Positions 45,201-54,264 of a DNA stretch of 64,000 bases are shown here, in pieces. The translations under genes were made by a program, and so were the position numbers. The stretch spans positions 612,570-676,569 of the forward strand of contig NZ_JACCBZ010000001.1 of assembly GCF_013408825.1 (NCBI RefSeq), written 5' to 3'. Under the pieces are notes generated by a model. The model saw only the letters and a program-made list of their open reading frames with translations, was not told where the DNA came from and did no database searches. The number at the start of each line of letters is the position of its first letter. The first letter of the stretch is position 1. This DNA is from Mucilaginibacter tundrae (lineage in GTDB: Bacteria > Bacteroidota > Bacteroidia > Sphingobacteriales > Sphingobacteriaceae).

Positions 45201-47738
45201 ATGAAACTTATAAAAAGACTCCCATCCATATTTTACATATTGTTTTTTCTCTCGACGGCAGCACATGCCACTGATAAATTACCACCCATAACTAAAGGTA
45301 CAGGCACACTAACCGGCATCGTAACCGATAAGGCATCAGGAACCACAATTCCGGGTGCTACCGTTTCTATACCGGATTTACACACCGCCACATCCACCAA
45401 CGCAAGTGGTAAATATACTTTAAGCCACTTGCCAAAAGGGGTATACCTGGTATCGGTTACTTTTGTTGGATATGCCGCATATACCCAAAAGGTTGATCTT
45501 TCAACAACAACAACCTTAAATGTCGCTTTATCAGTATCATCAATAGAAGTAGCCGAGGTTGTTGTTACCGGGGTAAGCCGGGCTACTGAATTAAAAAGAG
45601 ACCCTGTGCCGATGGTTGCCGTAGGTAAAACTTATATCGACCAGCACTCGGCATCAGGCAACGTAATTGATGAAATCGCGAACTTGCCGGGCATTAGCGC
45701 CGTAACTACAGGGCCTAATATTTCTAAACCATTTATACATGGCCTTGGCTACAACAGGGTAGTGACTTCGGTTGATGGTATACGCCAGGAAGGACAACAA
45801 TGGGGCGACGAACATGGTATTGAGGTTGACCAAAATGCAGTTGACCGTGTAGAAATTATAAAAGGCCCGGCCAGCTTAAGTTATGGTTCTGACGCGATTG
45901 GCGGGGTTGTTAACTTAATATCGCCGCCTCCGGTTGCCGAAGGACAGATCCTGGGATCGGTGCAGGAAATATATGGCACCAATAATGGGCTCTTTAATGA
46001 ATCTTTCAGATTACAGGGCAATAATAATGGTATTGTATGGGGTACCATATTATCAGATAAAATGGCCAAGGATTATCAGAATCAGCACGATGGCCGTGTA
46101 TATGCCACTAATTTTAAGGAAAAAGATGCGAGGGCCATGGTTGGCTTAAACAAAGCATGGGGATATTCTTACTTGAACTTCTCCCTGTTTGATGATGAGC
46201 AAGCTATCCCTGATGGTAGCCGTGATTCTGCCACCCGCCAGTTTACCAAACAAATATCTGAGGCTGATACCTATAGGCCAATTGTACCCGAATCCGAGTT
46301 AAATTCATATGCCTTGCCTACATTACACCAACACGTACAATTATATCGTATTTATGATAACAGTAATTTTATTATAGGCAGCGGCAACTTAATTGTTAAT
46401 CTGGGCTATCAATACAGCCATCGCCGGGAATATACACACCCCGATAGCGCAAGCGTACCCGGACTAAATTTGCAATTAACCACTTGGACATACGATGTTA
46501 AGTACGACTTTAACATTGGCAAAGGCTATGAAACTACCGTTGGCGTTAATGGCATGTATCAAGTCAACTCCCTGGGGTTTAGTACAGATTTTCCTATACC
46601 TGCATATAACCAGTTTGATATCGGGTCGTTCTTTATCATGAAAAAAAGTTTCGGCAAGTTGGATCTTTCGGGCGGTGCAAGGTATGATACACGGTCTTTT
46701 AGTGGTAAAGCAGCCTATGTAGATAATACGGTACAATACTTCCCTACACTTTATACCGGACCTAATCCAACAACAACACCTAATGTAACACAGCAATTTA
46801 GCGCGTTAAATAAAAGCTTCTCAGGTGCTTCAGGTAGCTTTGGCGCAGCCTATAATTTCTCCGACCAATTTTTATTGAAAGCCAATATAGCCCGCGGCTT
46901 TAGGGCGCCGAGCATTGCCGAGTTATCAGCAAACGGCCCCGATCCCGGTTCACAAATATACCACGTAGGGAACAGCGACTTTAAGCCGGAATTTAGTGTT
47001 CAGGAAGATTTAGGAGCTTTCTTAACCCTGCCTAATGTTTCCATGAGTGCCGAGGTTTTCGATAACCATATCCAAAACTATATTTTCCAGGAGCAGGTAC
47101 AGGGTGCCGACGGACTACCCGTACGCGTTGCTGCTAACGGCACACCTGAACAGGACGGACAATACAGCGAATTTACTTACGTACAAAGCAAGGCACGCAT
47201 CAGTGGCGGCGAATTTAGCCTGGATATCCATCCGGTATCATGGTTGCATTTTGAAAATTCGGCTACCTTAACTTACGGTACTAACTTAGGCACAGGTGGT
47301 AAAGTGCCTGATAGCTTAAAGTACCTACCATTCATCCCGCCATTGCATACCCACTCTGAATTGCGTGGTACTTTTGCTAAAGGCCTGGGAAAAACGTTTA
47401 AAAATCTGTATGCTTTTGGTGGGTTTGATCACTACTCCGCGCAAAACCGTTTCTTCGCGGCCTACGGAACAGAAACCTATACCGCGGGATATAACCTGTT
47501 AAGCGCGGGCATAGGTGGTAACGTTGTAAATGCAAAAGGCAACAAGGTACTTGAGTTATTTATAGAAGGAACCAACCTGGCCAATGTGAACTACCAATCA
47601 AATATGAGCAGATTGAAGTATTTTGATAACGCAACAGTACCTCCGGGCGTACAGCCTGGTATATTCAACATGGGCCGTAATATCAGCTTTAAAGTTGTAA
47701 TACCTTTTGACCTGTCGCCAAAAGAGAAGGCTATATAA
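45201..47738 (+). CDS. TonB-dependent receptor, putative metal type
   Basis: 845 residues from the ATG at 45201 (MKLIKRLPSIFYILFFL; signal peptide ending TAAHA). A carboxypeptidase-regulatory domain (about 35-105) is followed by a plug with VIDEIANLPGISAVTTGP and the loop GIRQEGQQWGDEHGIEVD, then an outer-membrane barrel ending in KVVIPFD. The plug loop with GQQWGDEHG resembles metal- (zinc/copper) type receptors, but the ligand is not established. It is likely co-transcribed with the upstream small His-rich protein. An alternative ATG upstream at 45129 would lengthen the leader without improving it. Confidence 0.88.
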   Translation: MKLIKRLPSIFYILFFLSTAAHATDKLPPITKGTGTLTGIVTDKASGTTIPGATVSIPDLHTATSTNASGKYTLSHLPKGVYLVSVTFVGYAAYTQKVDLSTTTTLNVALSVSSIEVAEVVVTGVSRATELKRDPVPMVAVGKTYIDQHSASGNVIDEIANLPGISAVTTGPNISKPFIHGLGYNRVVTSVDGIRQEGQQWGDEHGIEVDQNAVDRVEIIKGPASLSYGSDAIGGVVNLISPPPVAEGQILGSVQEIYGTNNGLFNESFRLQGNNNGIVWGTILSDKMAKDYQNQHDGRVYATNFKEKDARAMVGLNKAWGYSYLNFSLFDDEQAIPDGSRDSATRQFTKQISEADTYRPIVPESELNSYALPTLHQHVQLYRIYDNSNFIIGSGNLIVNLGYQYSHRREYTHPDSASVPGLNLQLTTWTYDVKYDFNIGKGYETTVGVNGMYQVNSLGFSTDFPIPAYNQFDIGSFFIMKKSFGKLDLSGGARYDTRSFSGKAAYVDNTVQYFPTLYTGPNPTTTPNVTQQFSALNKSFSGASGSFGAAYNFSDQFLLKANIARGFRAPSIAELSANGPDPGSQIYHVGNSDFKPEFSVQEDLGAFLTLPNVSMSAEVFDNHIQNYIFQEQVQGADGLPVRVAANGTPEQDGQYSEFTYVQSKARISGGEFSLDIHPVSWLHFENSATLTYGTNLGTGGKVPDSLKYLPFIPPLHTHSELRGTFAKGLGKTFKNLYAFGGFDHYSAQNRFFAAYGTETYTAGYNLLSAGIGGNVVNAKGNKVLELFIEGTNLANVNYQSNMSRLKYFDNATVPPGVQPGIFNMGRNISFKVVIPFDLSPKEKAI

Positions 47739-47752
47739 ATTACGCCCCCTAA

Positions 47753-47841
47753 TGTCATTTCGACCGGAGGGAGAAATCTTCTAAAATAAGCCAAGCGAAC
47801 ATGCATAGCGAAGAAGATTTCTCCCTCCGGTCGAAATGACA
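47753..47841. repeat. Second palindromic-repeat variant (30-bp arms)
   Basis: Arms 47753-47782 and 47812-47841 are exact complements, starting TGTCATTTCGACCGG. It shares the TGTCATT end with the other family but has a different core. It lies after the TonB receptor gene. Confidence 0.88.
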
Positions 47842-47843
47842 AT

Positions 47844-47882
47844 CAAACAAAAAACCCGGCCATAAGCCGGGTTTTTTGTTTG
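47844..47882. terminator. Bidirectional terminator between the TonB receptor and HtrA genes
   Basis: Perfect 17-bp arms (47844-47860 and 47866-47882, 5-nt loop, core ACCCGGC/GCCGGGT) with T-runs on both sides. Confidence 0.9.
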
Positions 47883-47901
47883 AAATCACTAATCACATTT
47901 A

Positions 47902-49434
47902 TTATTGAACCTGGAAGGTATTGCTAAACGCCGTACCATCAGGATACAAACCCGAGATCACCAATAAACCATTACGAGTATTGGTTATCGCATTGTCCAT
48001 ATCAGCAATATTTGCGATAGCATGCCTGTTGATGCTGGTGATCACCGAACCTACAGGTATTTCAGTATCATCAAACAAACGGCCCGGACGAACCTGCGTA
48101 ACCACAACACCAGATTGTATATGGAACTTCGCTTTTTGTTCCTTAGATACCGGCATAAAGCTTGCACCCAATTTGTTGAACAGCTCAGCTGCCGATTTGG
48201 TAACCGCTGCTGTGCGTGTAGCCGCAGGCAAATCGCCTTTTAGGGTCACTGTAAATGTTTTTTCAGATCCATCGCGCAATACAGTTAAATGTATCTTATC
48301 ACCCGGCTGTAATTCGCCAACGCGTTCCTGTAAATCTGATGATTCGTAAACAGGTGTATTTTCAACCTTAACAATTACGTCGCCAGCTTTAATACCTGCT
48401 TCCTGGGCACCTCCGCCCGGTACAATATCCCTAACATATAAACCATTGGTTACGCTTGTTTTTAATTGCTCTGCAACGTCGGGGTTAAGTTCGGTAAAGC
48501 TCACACCAACAAAACCGCGTTTAACAGCCCCATATCTTTCAATATCATTCAACACCTTTTTTGCAAGGTTGATAGGAATAGCGAAACCATAACCCTCATA
48601 TGAGCCGGTTTGTGACGCGATAGCCGAGTTAATACCGATCAATTCGCCTTTAGTATTTACTAACGCGCCTCCGCTGTTACCCGGGTTAATAGCCGCGTCA
48701 GTTTGGATAAATGACTCGATAGATTTATTAGTTCTCGGGCCATCATTGCTCGTACGGCCAAATGGATTTTGATCCTGGTTGTCTTCACTGCCGATAATAC
48801 CAATGTTACGGCCTTTGGCGCTAACAATACCTGCTGTAACGGTAGATGTCAAATTAAATGGATTACCAACTGCCAGTACCCACTCGCCTACTTTAGCATC
48901 GTCAGAGTTACCTAATTTAACAATAGGCAGATCAGTCGCGCTGATCTTGATCAAAGCCAGGTCAGTATTAGGGTCAGTACCGATAACTTTAGCCTGGAAG
49001 GTACGGTGATCATTAGTATTTACGGTGATCTTGTCGGCTTTTTCAACCACATGGTTGTTGGTTACGATATAACCATCAGGCGAAATAATAACACCCGAAC
49101 CCGATGCCTGTTCCACACCCTGTGGGCGCATCTGCTGGCCAAACATGTTACCAAACATTTGTTGTAATTCGCTTTGTTTATCGTCGCCGGCATCATTTTG
49201 ATAGGTAACGCGGATATAAACTACCGCGGGAGTTACGGCAGCGGCCGCTTGTGTAAAATCAACCTCACCGGCCGAAGATGTAATAGGTGCAGAAGGATTG
49301 CTGGTGAAATAAACTTTCTGCTTTTGCTCGAAAGTCATGTTATCCGCATACTTGTTTTCGATCACCTTGTAAGTACCCAGCGCCATGGCGCCGCCAATAA
49401 AGGCTGTTAATAGTGTTAAACCAAACTTTTTCAT
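47902..49434 (-). CDS. Periplasmic Do-family serine protease (HtrA/DegP)
   Basis: 510 residues. A membrane or signal segment at the N-terminus (FGLTLLTAFIGGAMALGT), then a trypsin-like domain with triad His128 (VTNNHVVE), Asp158 (DLALI) and Ser254 (GNSGGALV), followed by two PDZ domains (about 295-390 and 430-505). It degrades or chaperones misfolded envelope proteins. Length and order match the Bacteroidota Do proteases. The name is left unassigned because DegP, DegQ and DegS types cannot be separated from sequence alone. Confidence 0.94.
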   Translation of the reverse strand: MKKFGLTLLTAFIGGAMALGTYKVIENKYADNMTFEQKQKVYFTSNPSAPITSSAGEVDFTQAAAAVTPAVVYIRVTYQNDAGDDKQSELQQMFGNMFGQQMRPQGVEQASGSGVIISPDGYIVTNNHVVEKADKITVNTNDHRTFQAKVIGTDPNTDLALIKISATDLPIVKLGNSDDAKVGEWVLAVGNPFNLTSTVTAGIVSAKGRNIGIIGSEDNQDQNPFGRTSNDGPRTNKSIESFIQTDAAINPGNSGGALVNTKGELIGINSAIASQTGSYEGYGFAIPINLAKKVLNDIERYGAVKRGFVGVSFTELNPDVAEQLKTSVTNGLYVRDIVPGGGAQEAGIKAGDVIVKVENTPVYESSDLQERVGELQPGDKIHLTVLRDGSEKTFTVTLKGDLPAATRTAAVTKSAAELFNKLGASFMPVSKEQKAKFHIQSGVVVTQVRPGRLFDDTEIPVGSVITSINRHAIANIADMDNAITNTRNGLLVISGLYPDGTAFSNTFQVQ

Positions 49435-49900
49435 TTTCTCTAATCTGTTTTTTAATGGTAATGAAGCTATTATGAGATTGTTATTTTAAAGGAAGCTCAT
49501 AACGGTTTCATATTATTATTCACTTTTCTTTTGCGTTATTTATTTTAACAATTCAAATATAATACCATATAGACTGCAATGTCAATAAGATGTTTTTTAC
49601 TGTTTTGTTAAAAATTGTTAAATCCAACCCTCCCCGGATGGGAGGACCCTAAAGTTAAAGTCTCCCCTACCGGGGGAGATTTAGAGGGGGCTAAGTACCA
49701 CATAAAAACGCCAAATTTACTTACGTAGTATATTGTCAACCTGTCAAAATTTCAGTTATTAAATGTCGGTTATCTTAATATCTGTATCCACATCTCACAC
49801 TTAACAAATATTTAATATTAAATACTTTCAATTGCTGTAAATTCTGTTTACGTTTGAATTTTTTCTTGGTGTAGCTTCTATAAATTTTTTATAGAAACGA
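49435..49900. other. Gene-free region before the SNF2 helicase gene
   Basis: No gene is supported. Structures: a spaced dyad TTATGAG-19-CTCATAA (49470-49502); two GC-rich hairpins at 49629-49645 (CCTCCC/GGGAGG) and 49661-49679 (TCTCCCC/GGGGAGA); and a start-codon hairpin at 49871-49907, described separately. Confidence 0.5.
49625..49693. repeat. Small GC-rich double-hairpin element
   Basis: Two adjacent hairpins plus CCCTAAA / TTTAGAGGG outer matches give a compact foldback of about 65 bp. It resembles short repeated elements in Bacteroidota, but no second copy is in this window. Confidence 0.5.
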
Positions 49901-49907
49901 ATGCTAC
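49871..49907 (+). promoter_or_regulatory. Hairpin enclosing the SNF2 start codon
   Basis: Inner stem TTCTATAAA / TTTATAGAA (49876-49884, 49888-49896). An outer stem GTAGC (49871-49875) pairs with GCTAC (49903-49907), which overlaps the ATG at 49901. It could limit translation initiation; inference only. Confidence 0.45.
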
Positions 49908-52795
49908 GAGTTGACAGTACAAAACCTTGCCAGATAATTTATGCTATAGCCCGGCATGAGTACTTGTCGTTCGTCATCGAGCCGCACATCGTTCAGCTTA
50001 ACCCTAACGGCGAGTTTTCCCTAACATATCAGCGCTTATTTTCAAACACCGCGAAAGAGTTTATTAACTGTTTAGATGATACCGATCTCAAGCTCATCAA
50101 AATGCTGGAGGAGATTGAGCAGGGCAACATCATCAAAAAATACTATAAAAAGCCCATCCGCCCGTTCGAGTTTTTTACCAAGATATTTAATGATCAGCTT
50201 TTTGATACCATCCGCCCCAAAATGGAGAAACGGATTGGCGAAGCACTAATATTACTTGCCAGCAAGCCCATTTATTTAATGAGCAAGGAGGGCTATCCCG
50301 CGGAGCGGAAACTGCAAATAGCCACCGAGCCCGCGACGGTATTATTCCATTTCAGGCGCGATGCTGAGGAGATCAGGTATTTCCCTACCATCAAATACCA
50401 GGGCATGCGTATCGAGTTCATGTTCAAAAACGCCGAGATCATCAGCAATCACCCCGCCTGGATGTTGTTGGAAGATACCCTGTATTATTTTGAAAAGGAA
50501 ATAGAAGGTAAAAAGCTGCTCCCATTTTTAAATAAACGATACATTGCCATACCCCGTTCTTCCGAGCAGTCATATTTTGAGAAGTTTGTCATCCCACTGA
50601 TAGAAAAACACAGCGTTTATGCTGAAGGCTTTACCATCAACACGGAGAAGCATGAGGCGCAGCCGATCATAAAACCTATTTATGTAGAGAACGGCACTTC
50701 ACAATTACAGCTCTATTTTAAATATTCCGGTTATATTTTCCCGTACGGGGATGGACGGCACGTTTCAGTCAGGATGGAGAAGAATGGTGATAATTATATT
50801 TTTCACCGCATTAAACGCTCCCTCGCCTGGGAAAAAAACAAAATGGGTGAGTTGGAAAAGATGGGACTTAGAACAGCATCCTCACTCTTCCAAAACCTGG
50901 AGGTTGATATTAAGGATGAAGATGCGGATCATTCATTTTCTATATTTGAGTGGCTTAACCAGCATCACGAAGAACTGTCGCAACTTGGCTTTGAAATAGA
51001 ACAACCCGAGGGCCAGAAACGCTATGTTTTCGGCACCAGTAAAATTGACCTGGAGGTAAAAGAGAATAACGACTGGTTCGATATTTACGCGGTGGTATAT
51101 TTTGGCCCGTACCGAATCCCGTTCATCCAGTTAAAAAACCATATCCTCAACCATAAAAAGGAATTCACGCTGCCGTCCGGTGAGATCGCGGTTATCCCTG
51201 AAAAATGGTTTTCGCAATATGGCAATTTGCTGCATTTCAGTGAAGGCAATGGCGAACTGAAACTCCTCCGTCAGCACATAGGCTTGGTAAATGAACTGGC
51301 TGAGGGAGAACTGGCCAATATCACCATGACGCGCAAGCTGCAAAAGCTCACCGATTTTGAAACCCTTGAGGACATTGATTTACCTAAGCACTTTAAAGGC
51401 GATTTGCGCCCCTATCAAAAGGCTGGCTATAATTGGTTCCATTTTTTAAAAAGCTATCATTTCGGCGGCTGTTTGGCCGATGATATGGGTTTGGGTAAAA
51501 CCATACAGGCGTTGGCCTTATTGCAAAAGCACAAAGAAGATACCGAAGCAGGAGGCACCAAAAGCACATCGCTGGTAATCATGCCAACTTCACTCATCTA
51601 TAACTGGTTGAATGAGGCAAAAAAGTTTACCCCAAAGCTGCGGCTAATGGTGCATACCGGCACTATGCGTTATAAATCGCCGGAAGTGTTTAGCAATTAT
51701 GATGTGGTAATAACCACTTATGGTATCAGCCGGATAGACATCGACCTGTTTAAAGAGTTCTTTTTTGATTATGTGATTTTGGACGAAAGTCAGAACATCA
51801 AAAACCCATCGTCAAAGTCATTCCAAAGTGTTCGGCAGCTTAAATCAAGGTTTAAGCTGATATTGAGCGGTACACCGGTAGAAAATTCGGTTAATGATCT
51901 GTGGACGCAGATGTCGTTCATCAACCCCGGCTTGTTAGGCATCCAGCAATACTTCCAAAACGAGTTTGTTACGCCGATAGAAAAGAAAAAAGACGAGGAC
52001 AAGGCCCGCAAGTTGCAGGCATTAATAAAACCCTTTGTTTTACGCCGAACCAAAGAGCAGGTAGCTACCGAGTTACCGCCAAAAACGGAAACGCTGCTTT
52101 ATTGCCCAATGACCGAGGAGCAATCAACGGTTTATGAGAAAATAAAATCAGAATATCGTAACGAGTTATTGAAAAGCCTGGAAGATGGCACCTATGCCAA
52201 AACACAGATACAGGTTTTGCAGGGCTTAATAAAATTAAGGCAAATAGCGAACCACCCATCCATGGTTGATGCTGAATACGAGGGCGACTCCGGCAAGTTT
52301 GAAAACGTGGTACATACATTAGCCAACGTACTTGAAGGTGGCCATAAAGTGCTTATATTTTCGCAGTTTGTTAAGCAGCTGACCATTTACCGCAATTATT
52401 TCGACGAGCAGCGAATCCCCTACGATTACCTGGATGGCAGCACCCAAAACCGCGGCGATATTGTAAAGCATTTTCAGGAGGATAAAAACACCCAGGTATT
52501 TTTAATATCGATAAAAGCAGGTGGCGTTGGTTTAAATTTAACCGAGGCGGATTATGTATTTATCCTCGACCCATGGTGGAACCCGGCTGTTGAGCAACAG
52601 GCCATTGACCGCACGCACCGCATCGGCCAAACCAAAAATGTATTTATCTATAAATTCATCACCAAAGATTCTGTTGAAGAAAAGATATTGGCATTGCAGC
52701 AACGCAAATTAAGCGTAGCCCGGGCATTAATAACTACTGAGGATAGCTTTATTAAATCGCTATCAGCCGAGGATATTAAAGAGATACTACGTTAA
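49901..52795 (+). CDS. SNF2/RapA-like DEAD-box helicase family ATPase
   Basis: 964 residues. An N-terminal region of about 510 residues with two SWIM-less beta/alpha domains typical of bacterial SNF2 proteins is followed by helicase motif I DDMGLGKT (about 526), DESQ (motif II, about 628), LILSGTPVEN, and the C-terminal half with VFLISIKAGGVGLNLT and DPWWNPAVEQQAIDRTHRIGQ (about 890-910). It probably remodels protein-nucleic acid complexes or acts in repair or transcription; the target is unknown. It is monocistronic on the plus strand, and its stop codon overlaps a decayed antisense fragment. Confidence 0.92.
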   Translation: MLRVDSTKPCQIIYAIARHEYLSFVIEPHIVQLNPNGEFSLTYQRLFSNTAKEFINCLDDTDLKLIKMLEEIEQGNIIKKYYKKPIRPFEFFTKIFNDQLFDTIRPKMEKRIGEALILLASKPIYLMSKEGYPAERKLQIATEPATVLFHFRRDAEEIRYFPTIKYQGMRIEFMFKNAEIISNHPAWMLLEDTLYYFEKEIEGKKLLPFLNKRYIAIPRSSEQSYFEKFVIPLIEKHSVYAEGFTINTEKHEAQPIIKPIYVENGTSQLQLYFKYSGYIFPYGDGRHVSVRMEKNGDNYIFHRIKRSLAWEKNKMGELEKMGLRTASSLFQNLEVDIKDEDADHSFSIFEWLNQHHEELSQLGFEIEQPEGQKRYVFGTSKIDLEVKENNDWFDIYAVVYFGPYRIPFIQLKNHILNHKKEFTLPSGEIAVIPEKWFSQYGNLLHFSEGNGELKLLRQHIGLVNELAEGELANITMTRKLQKLTDFETLEDIDLPKHFKGDLRPYQKAGYNWFHFLKSYHFGGCLADDMGLGKTIQALALLQKHKEDTEAGGTKSTSLVIMPTSLIYNWLNEAKKFTPKLRLMVHTGTMRYKSPEVFSNYDVVITTYGISRIDIDLFKEFFFDYVILDESQNIKNPSSKSFQSVRQLKSRFKLILSGTPVENSVNDLWTQMSFINPGLLGIQQYFQNEFVTPIEKKKDEDKARKLQALIKPFVLRRTKEQVATELPPKTETLLYCPMTEEQSTVYEKIKSEYRNELLKSLEDGTYAKTQIQVLQGLIKLRQIANHPSMVDAEYEGDSGKFENVVHTLANVLEGGHKVLIFSQFVKQLTIYRNYFDEQRIPYDYLDGSTQNRGDIVKHFQEDKNTQVFLISIKAGGVGLNLTEADYVFILDPWWNPAVEQQAIDRTHRIGQTKNVFIYKFITKDSVEEKILALQQRKLSVARALITTEDSFIKSLSAEDIKEILR

Positions 52796-52972
52796 GCTGT
52801 AGAATTATTAACAGGCTTTACAAACCGCGACACGATATAGGCAAACAGCCCCTGTAACAACCCAAAAGCAGCTCCGAAAATCGGCGTAAATAATAACATA
52901 ACGACACGCGGATGAGACGGGAACGGGTTCATGTTATTGTAGTTCCCATTTTGAGAGAGTAATATATTTATT
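52792..52972 (-). pseudogene. Truncated remnant of a paralogue of the small membrane protein at 53795
   Basis: Translating the minus strand gives PIFGAAFGLLQGLFAYIVSRF and then a stop, which aligns with PIFGAAFGVLQGVFAFLISRF of the intact neighbour. The N-terminal two thirds are missing, and no start codon is available in the open part. Its stop overlaps the end of the SNF2 gene. Confidence 0.75.
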
Positions 52973-52979
52973 TACACGA

Positions 52980-53516
52980 TTATTTCTTTTGGTAAGTGGT
53001 ATCGCCAGTTTTATGAGTGGGATAGGTTGGTTGTTTCATTGGTTTCATTTGTCTATCTACTGGCAATATTTGAATTGTCGGTTGAGGCTCGTATGGTTTT
53101 AAACATAGTGAAATCACACTTATAATAATTGCTATCCCCGAAGCTATTAAAGTGGAAATACTAATTATTCTTTGGTTTTTAAAAGATTTAATAGTTGCCT
53201 TACTAAGTAAATGTTCATAATAACAATCCCAACCCTCTTTAGTTATTGAAGTTAAATATTCTCCACCTTTATAAAAGAGGGACGTTAATGAGCTTGAGTC
53301 TGTATTCCCTGAATATTTGATAAACTTACTTCTCTCTAAAAGATTTAAAATAGAAACAATCTTATCAACCTCTTTTGAATAAATCATTATATCGGTTGTT
53401 TTCATATTAGGAAAGTATCCCTGAACCAAATCAGCGATATCTACATCAACATTAATTCCATACTCTGATAAATACTCTAATATTTTGAAATAAAACCCTG
53501 ATAAATCCTGTCCCAT
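52980..53516 (-). CDS. Hypothetical protein with one membrane helix
   Basis: 178 residues. The N-terminal 110 residues are soluble and may form a winged-helix-like unit (FKILEYLSEYGINVDVDIADLVQGYF ... ILNLLERSKFIKYSG). One membrane helix at about 122-145 (RIISISTLIASGIAIIISVI) is followed by a Pro/Thr-rich tail. No family is recognised. The gene is visibly more AT-rich than its neighbours and sits between a decayed and an intact copy of the same membrane protein gene, which suggests insertion by transfer. Confidence 0.6.
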   Translation of the reverse strand: MGQDLSGFYFKILEYLSEYGINVDVDIADLVQGYFPNMKTTDIMIYSKEVDKIVSILNLLERSKFIKYSGNTDSSSLTSLFYKGGEYLTSITKEGWDCYYEHLLSKATIKSFKNQRIISISTLIASGIAIIISVISLCLKPYEPQPTIQILPVDRQMKPMKQPTYPTHKTGDTTYQKK

Positions 53517-53567
53517 ACAGCCAATATAATCATTTACCGTCTATATATTTTTATATTAACAAGTCTT

Positions 53568-53659
53568 CGCAGCGGTCTCTCGCAGAGGACCCTGCGCGGT
53601 TGTGGGTAGGGCTAACACCTTGTATGCGTACGCAGGGTCCTCTGCGAGAGACCGCTGCG
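53568..53659. repeat. 29-bp perfect inverted repeat
   Basis: Arms 53568-53596 and 53631-53659 are exact complements (core CGGTCTCTCGCAGAGG), GC-rich in an AT-rich setting. A smaller hairpin CCCTC-TT-GAGGG follows near 53711-53722. Confidence 0.85.
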
Positions 53660-53794
53660 GGAACAAAAAAATAATATTATACCACCAACCTGCCATATAA
53701 TGGGCTATTACCCTCTTGAGGGTGGAACCGCCCCCGCCTTGAATTTGATTTTTCTGTACTTTTTCAACAGGAACAAATTACCGCAACAAGTTTT

Positions 53795-54205
53795 TTAAAC
53801 AGCCGGAGGCATTGCTTTTACAAACCTCGAAATAAGAAAAGCGAACACTCCCTGTAACACCCCAAAAGCAGCTCCGAATATCGGGCAAAATATCAGTACT
53901 AATAACCTGGGGTGACTTGCTAAGAAATTCATATTTGTACCCATCGACGCAATATCAGGGTGTTTAGCGGCGTAGGTATGATAAAAGTAAATGTGAGCAA
54001 ATGTTATCCAAACACTGTTTACCATGCTCAACCAGAAGCCATGCCAAAACTGTTTATGCGCGCACTGTTTGGCGATCACAAAAGCGCAAAAAACAAATAT
54101 TACTATCCAATAAATAAATTCGGTTCTTTCAGGAATTAGCGATACGGTTCCAAACGCCATAATCAACCCGAAGAGGGACATTTGGAAGATAAGTTTCCAG
54201 TTCAT
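53795..54205 (-). CDS. Small integral membrane protein, unknown function
   Basis: 136 residues with four predicted helices (about 5-27, 30-50, 57-80, 98-128) and PIFGAAFGVLQGVFAFLISRF near the end. No function is recognised. A truncated paralogue lies 820 bases downstream. Convergent or regulatory links to the M56/BlaI pair are not evident. Confidence 0.75.
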   Translation of the reverse strand: MNWKLIFQMSLFGLIMAFGTVSLIPERTEFIYWIVIFVFCAFVIAKQCAHKQFWHGFWLSMVNSVWITFAHIYFYHTYAAKHPDIASMGTNMNFLASHPRLLVLIFCPIFGAAFGVLQGVFAFLISRFVKAMPPAV

Positions 54206-54264
54206 GATTTAATTGGTTATGTAAATAAATATAAACAATTATTCACATAACCAATTAACAAAGC

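Noticed and set aside
49625..49693. Insertion sequence or MITE
   Set aside because: No transposase, no flanking duplication and no second copy in the window; only a double hairpin is visible.
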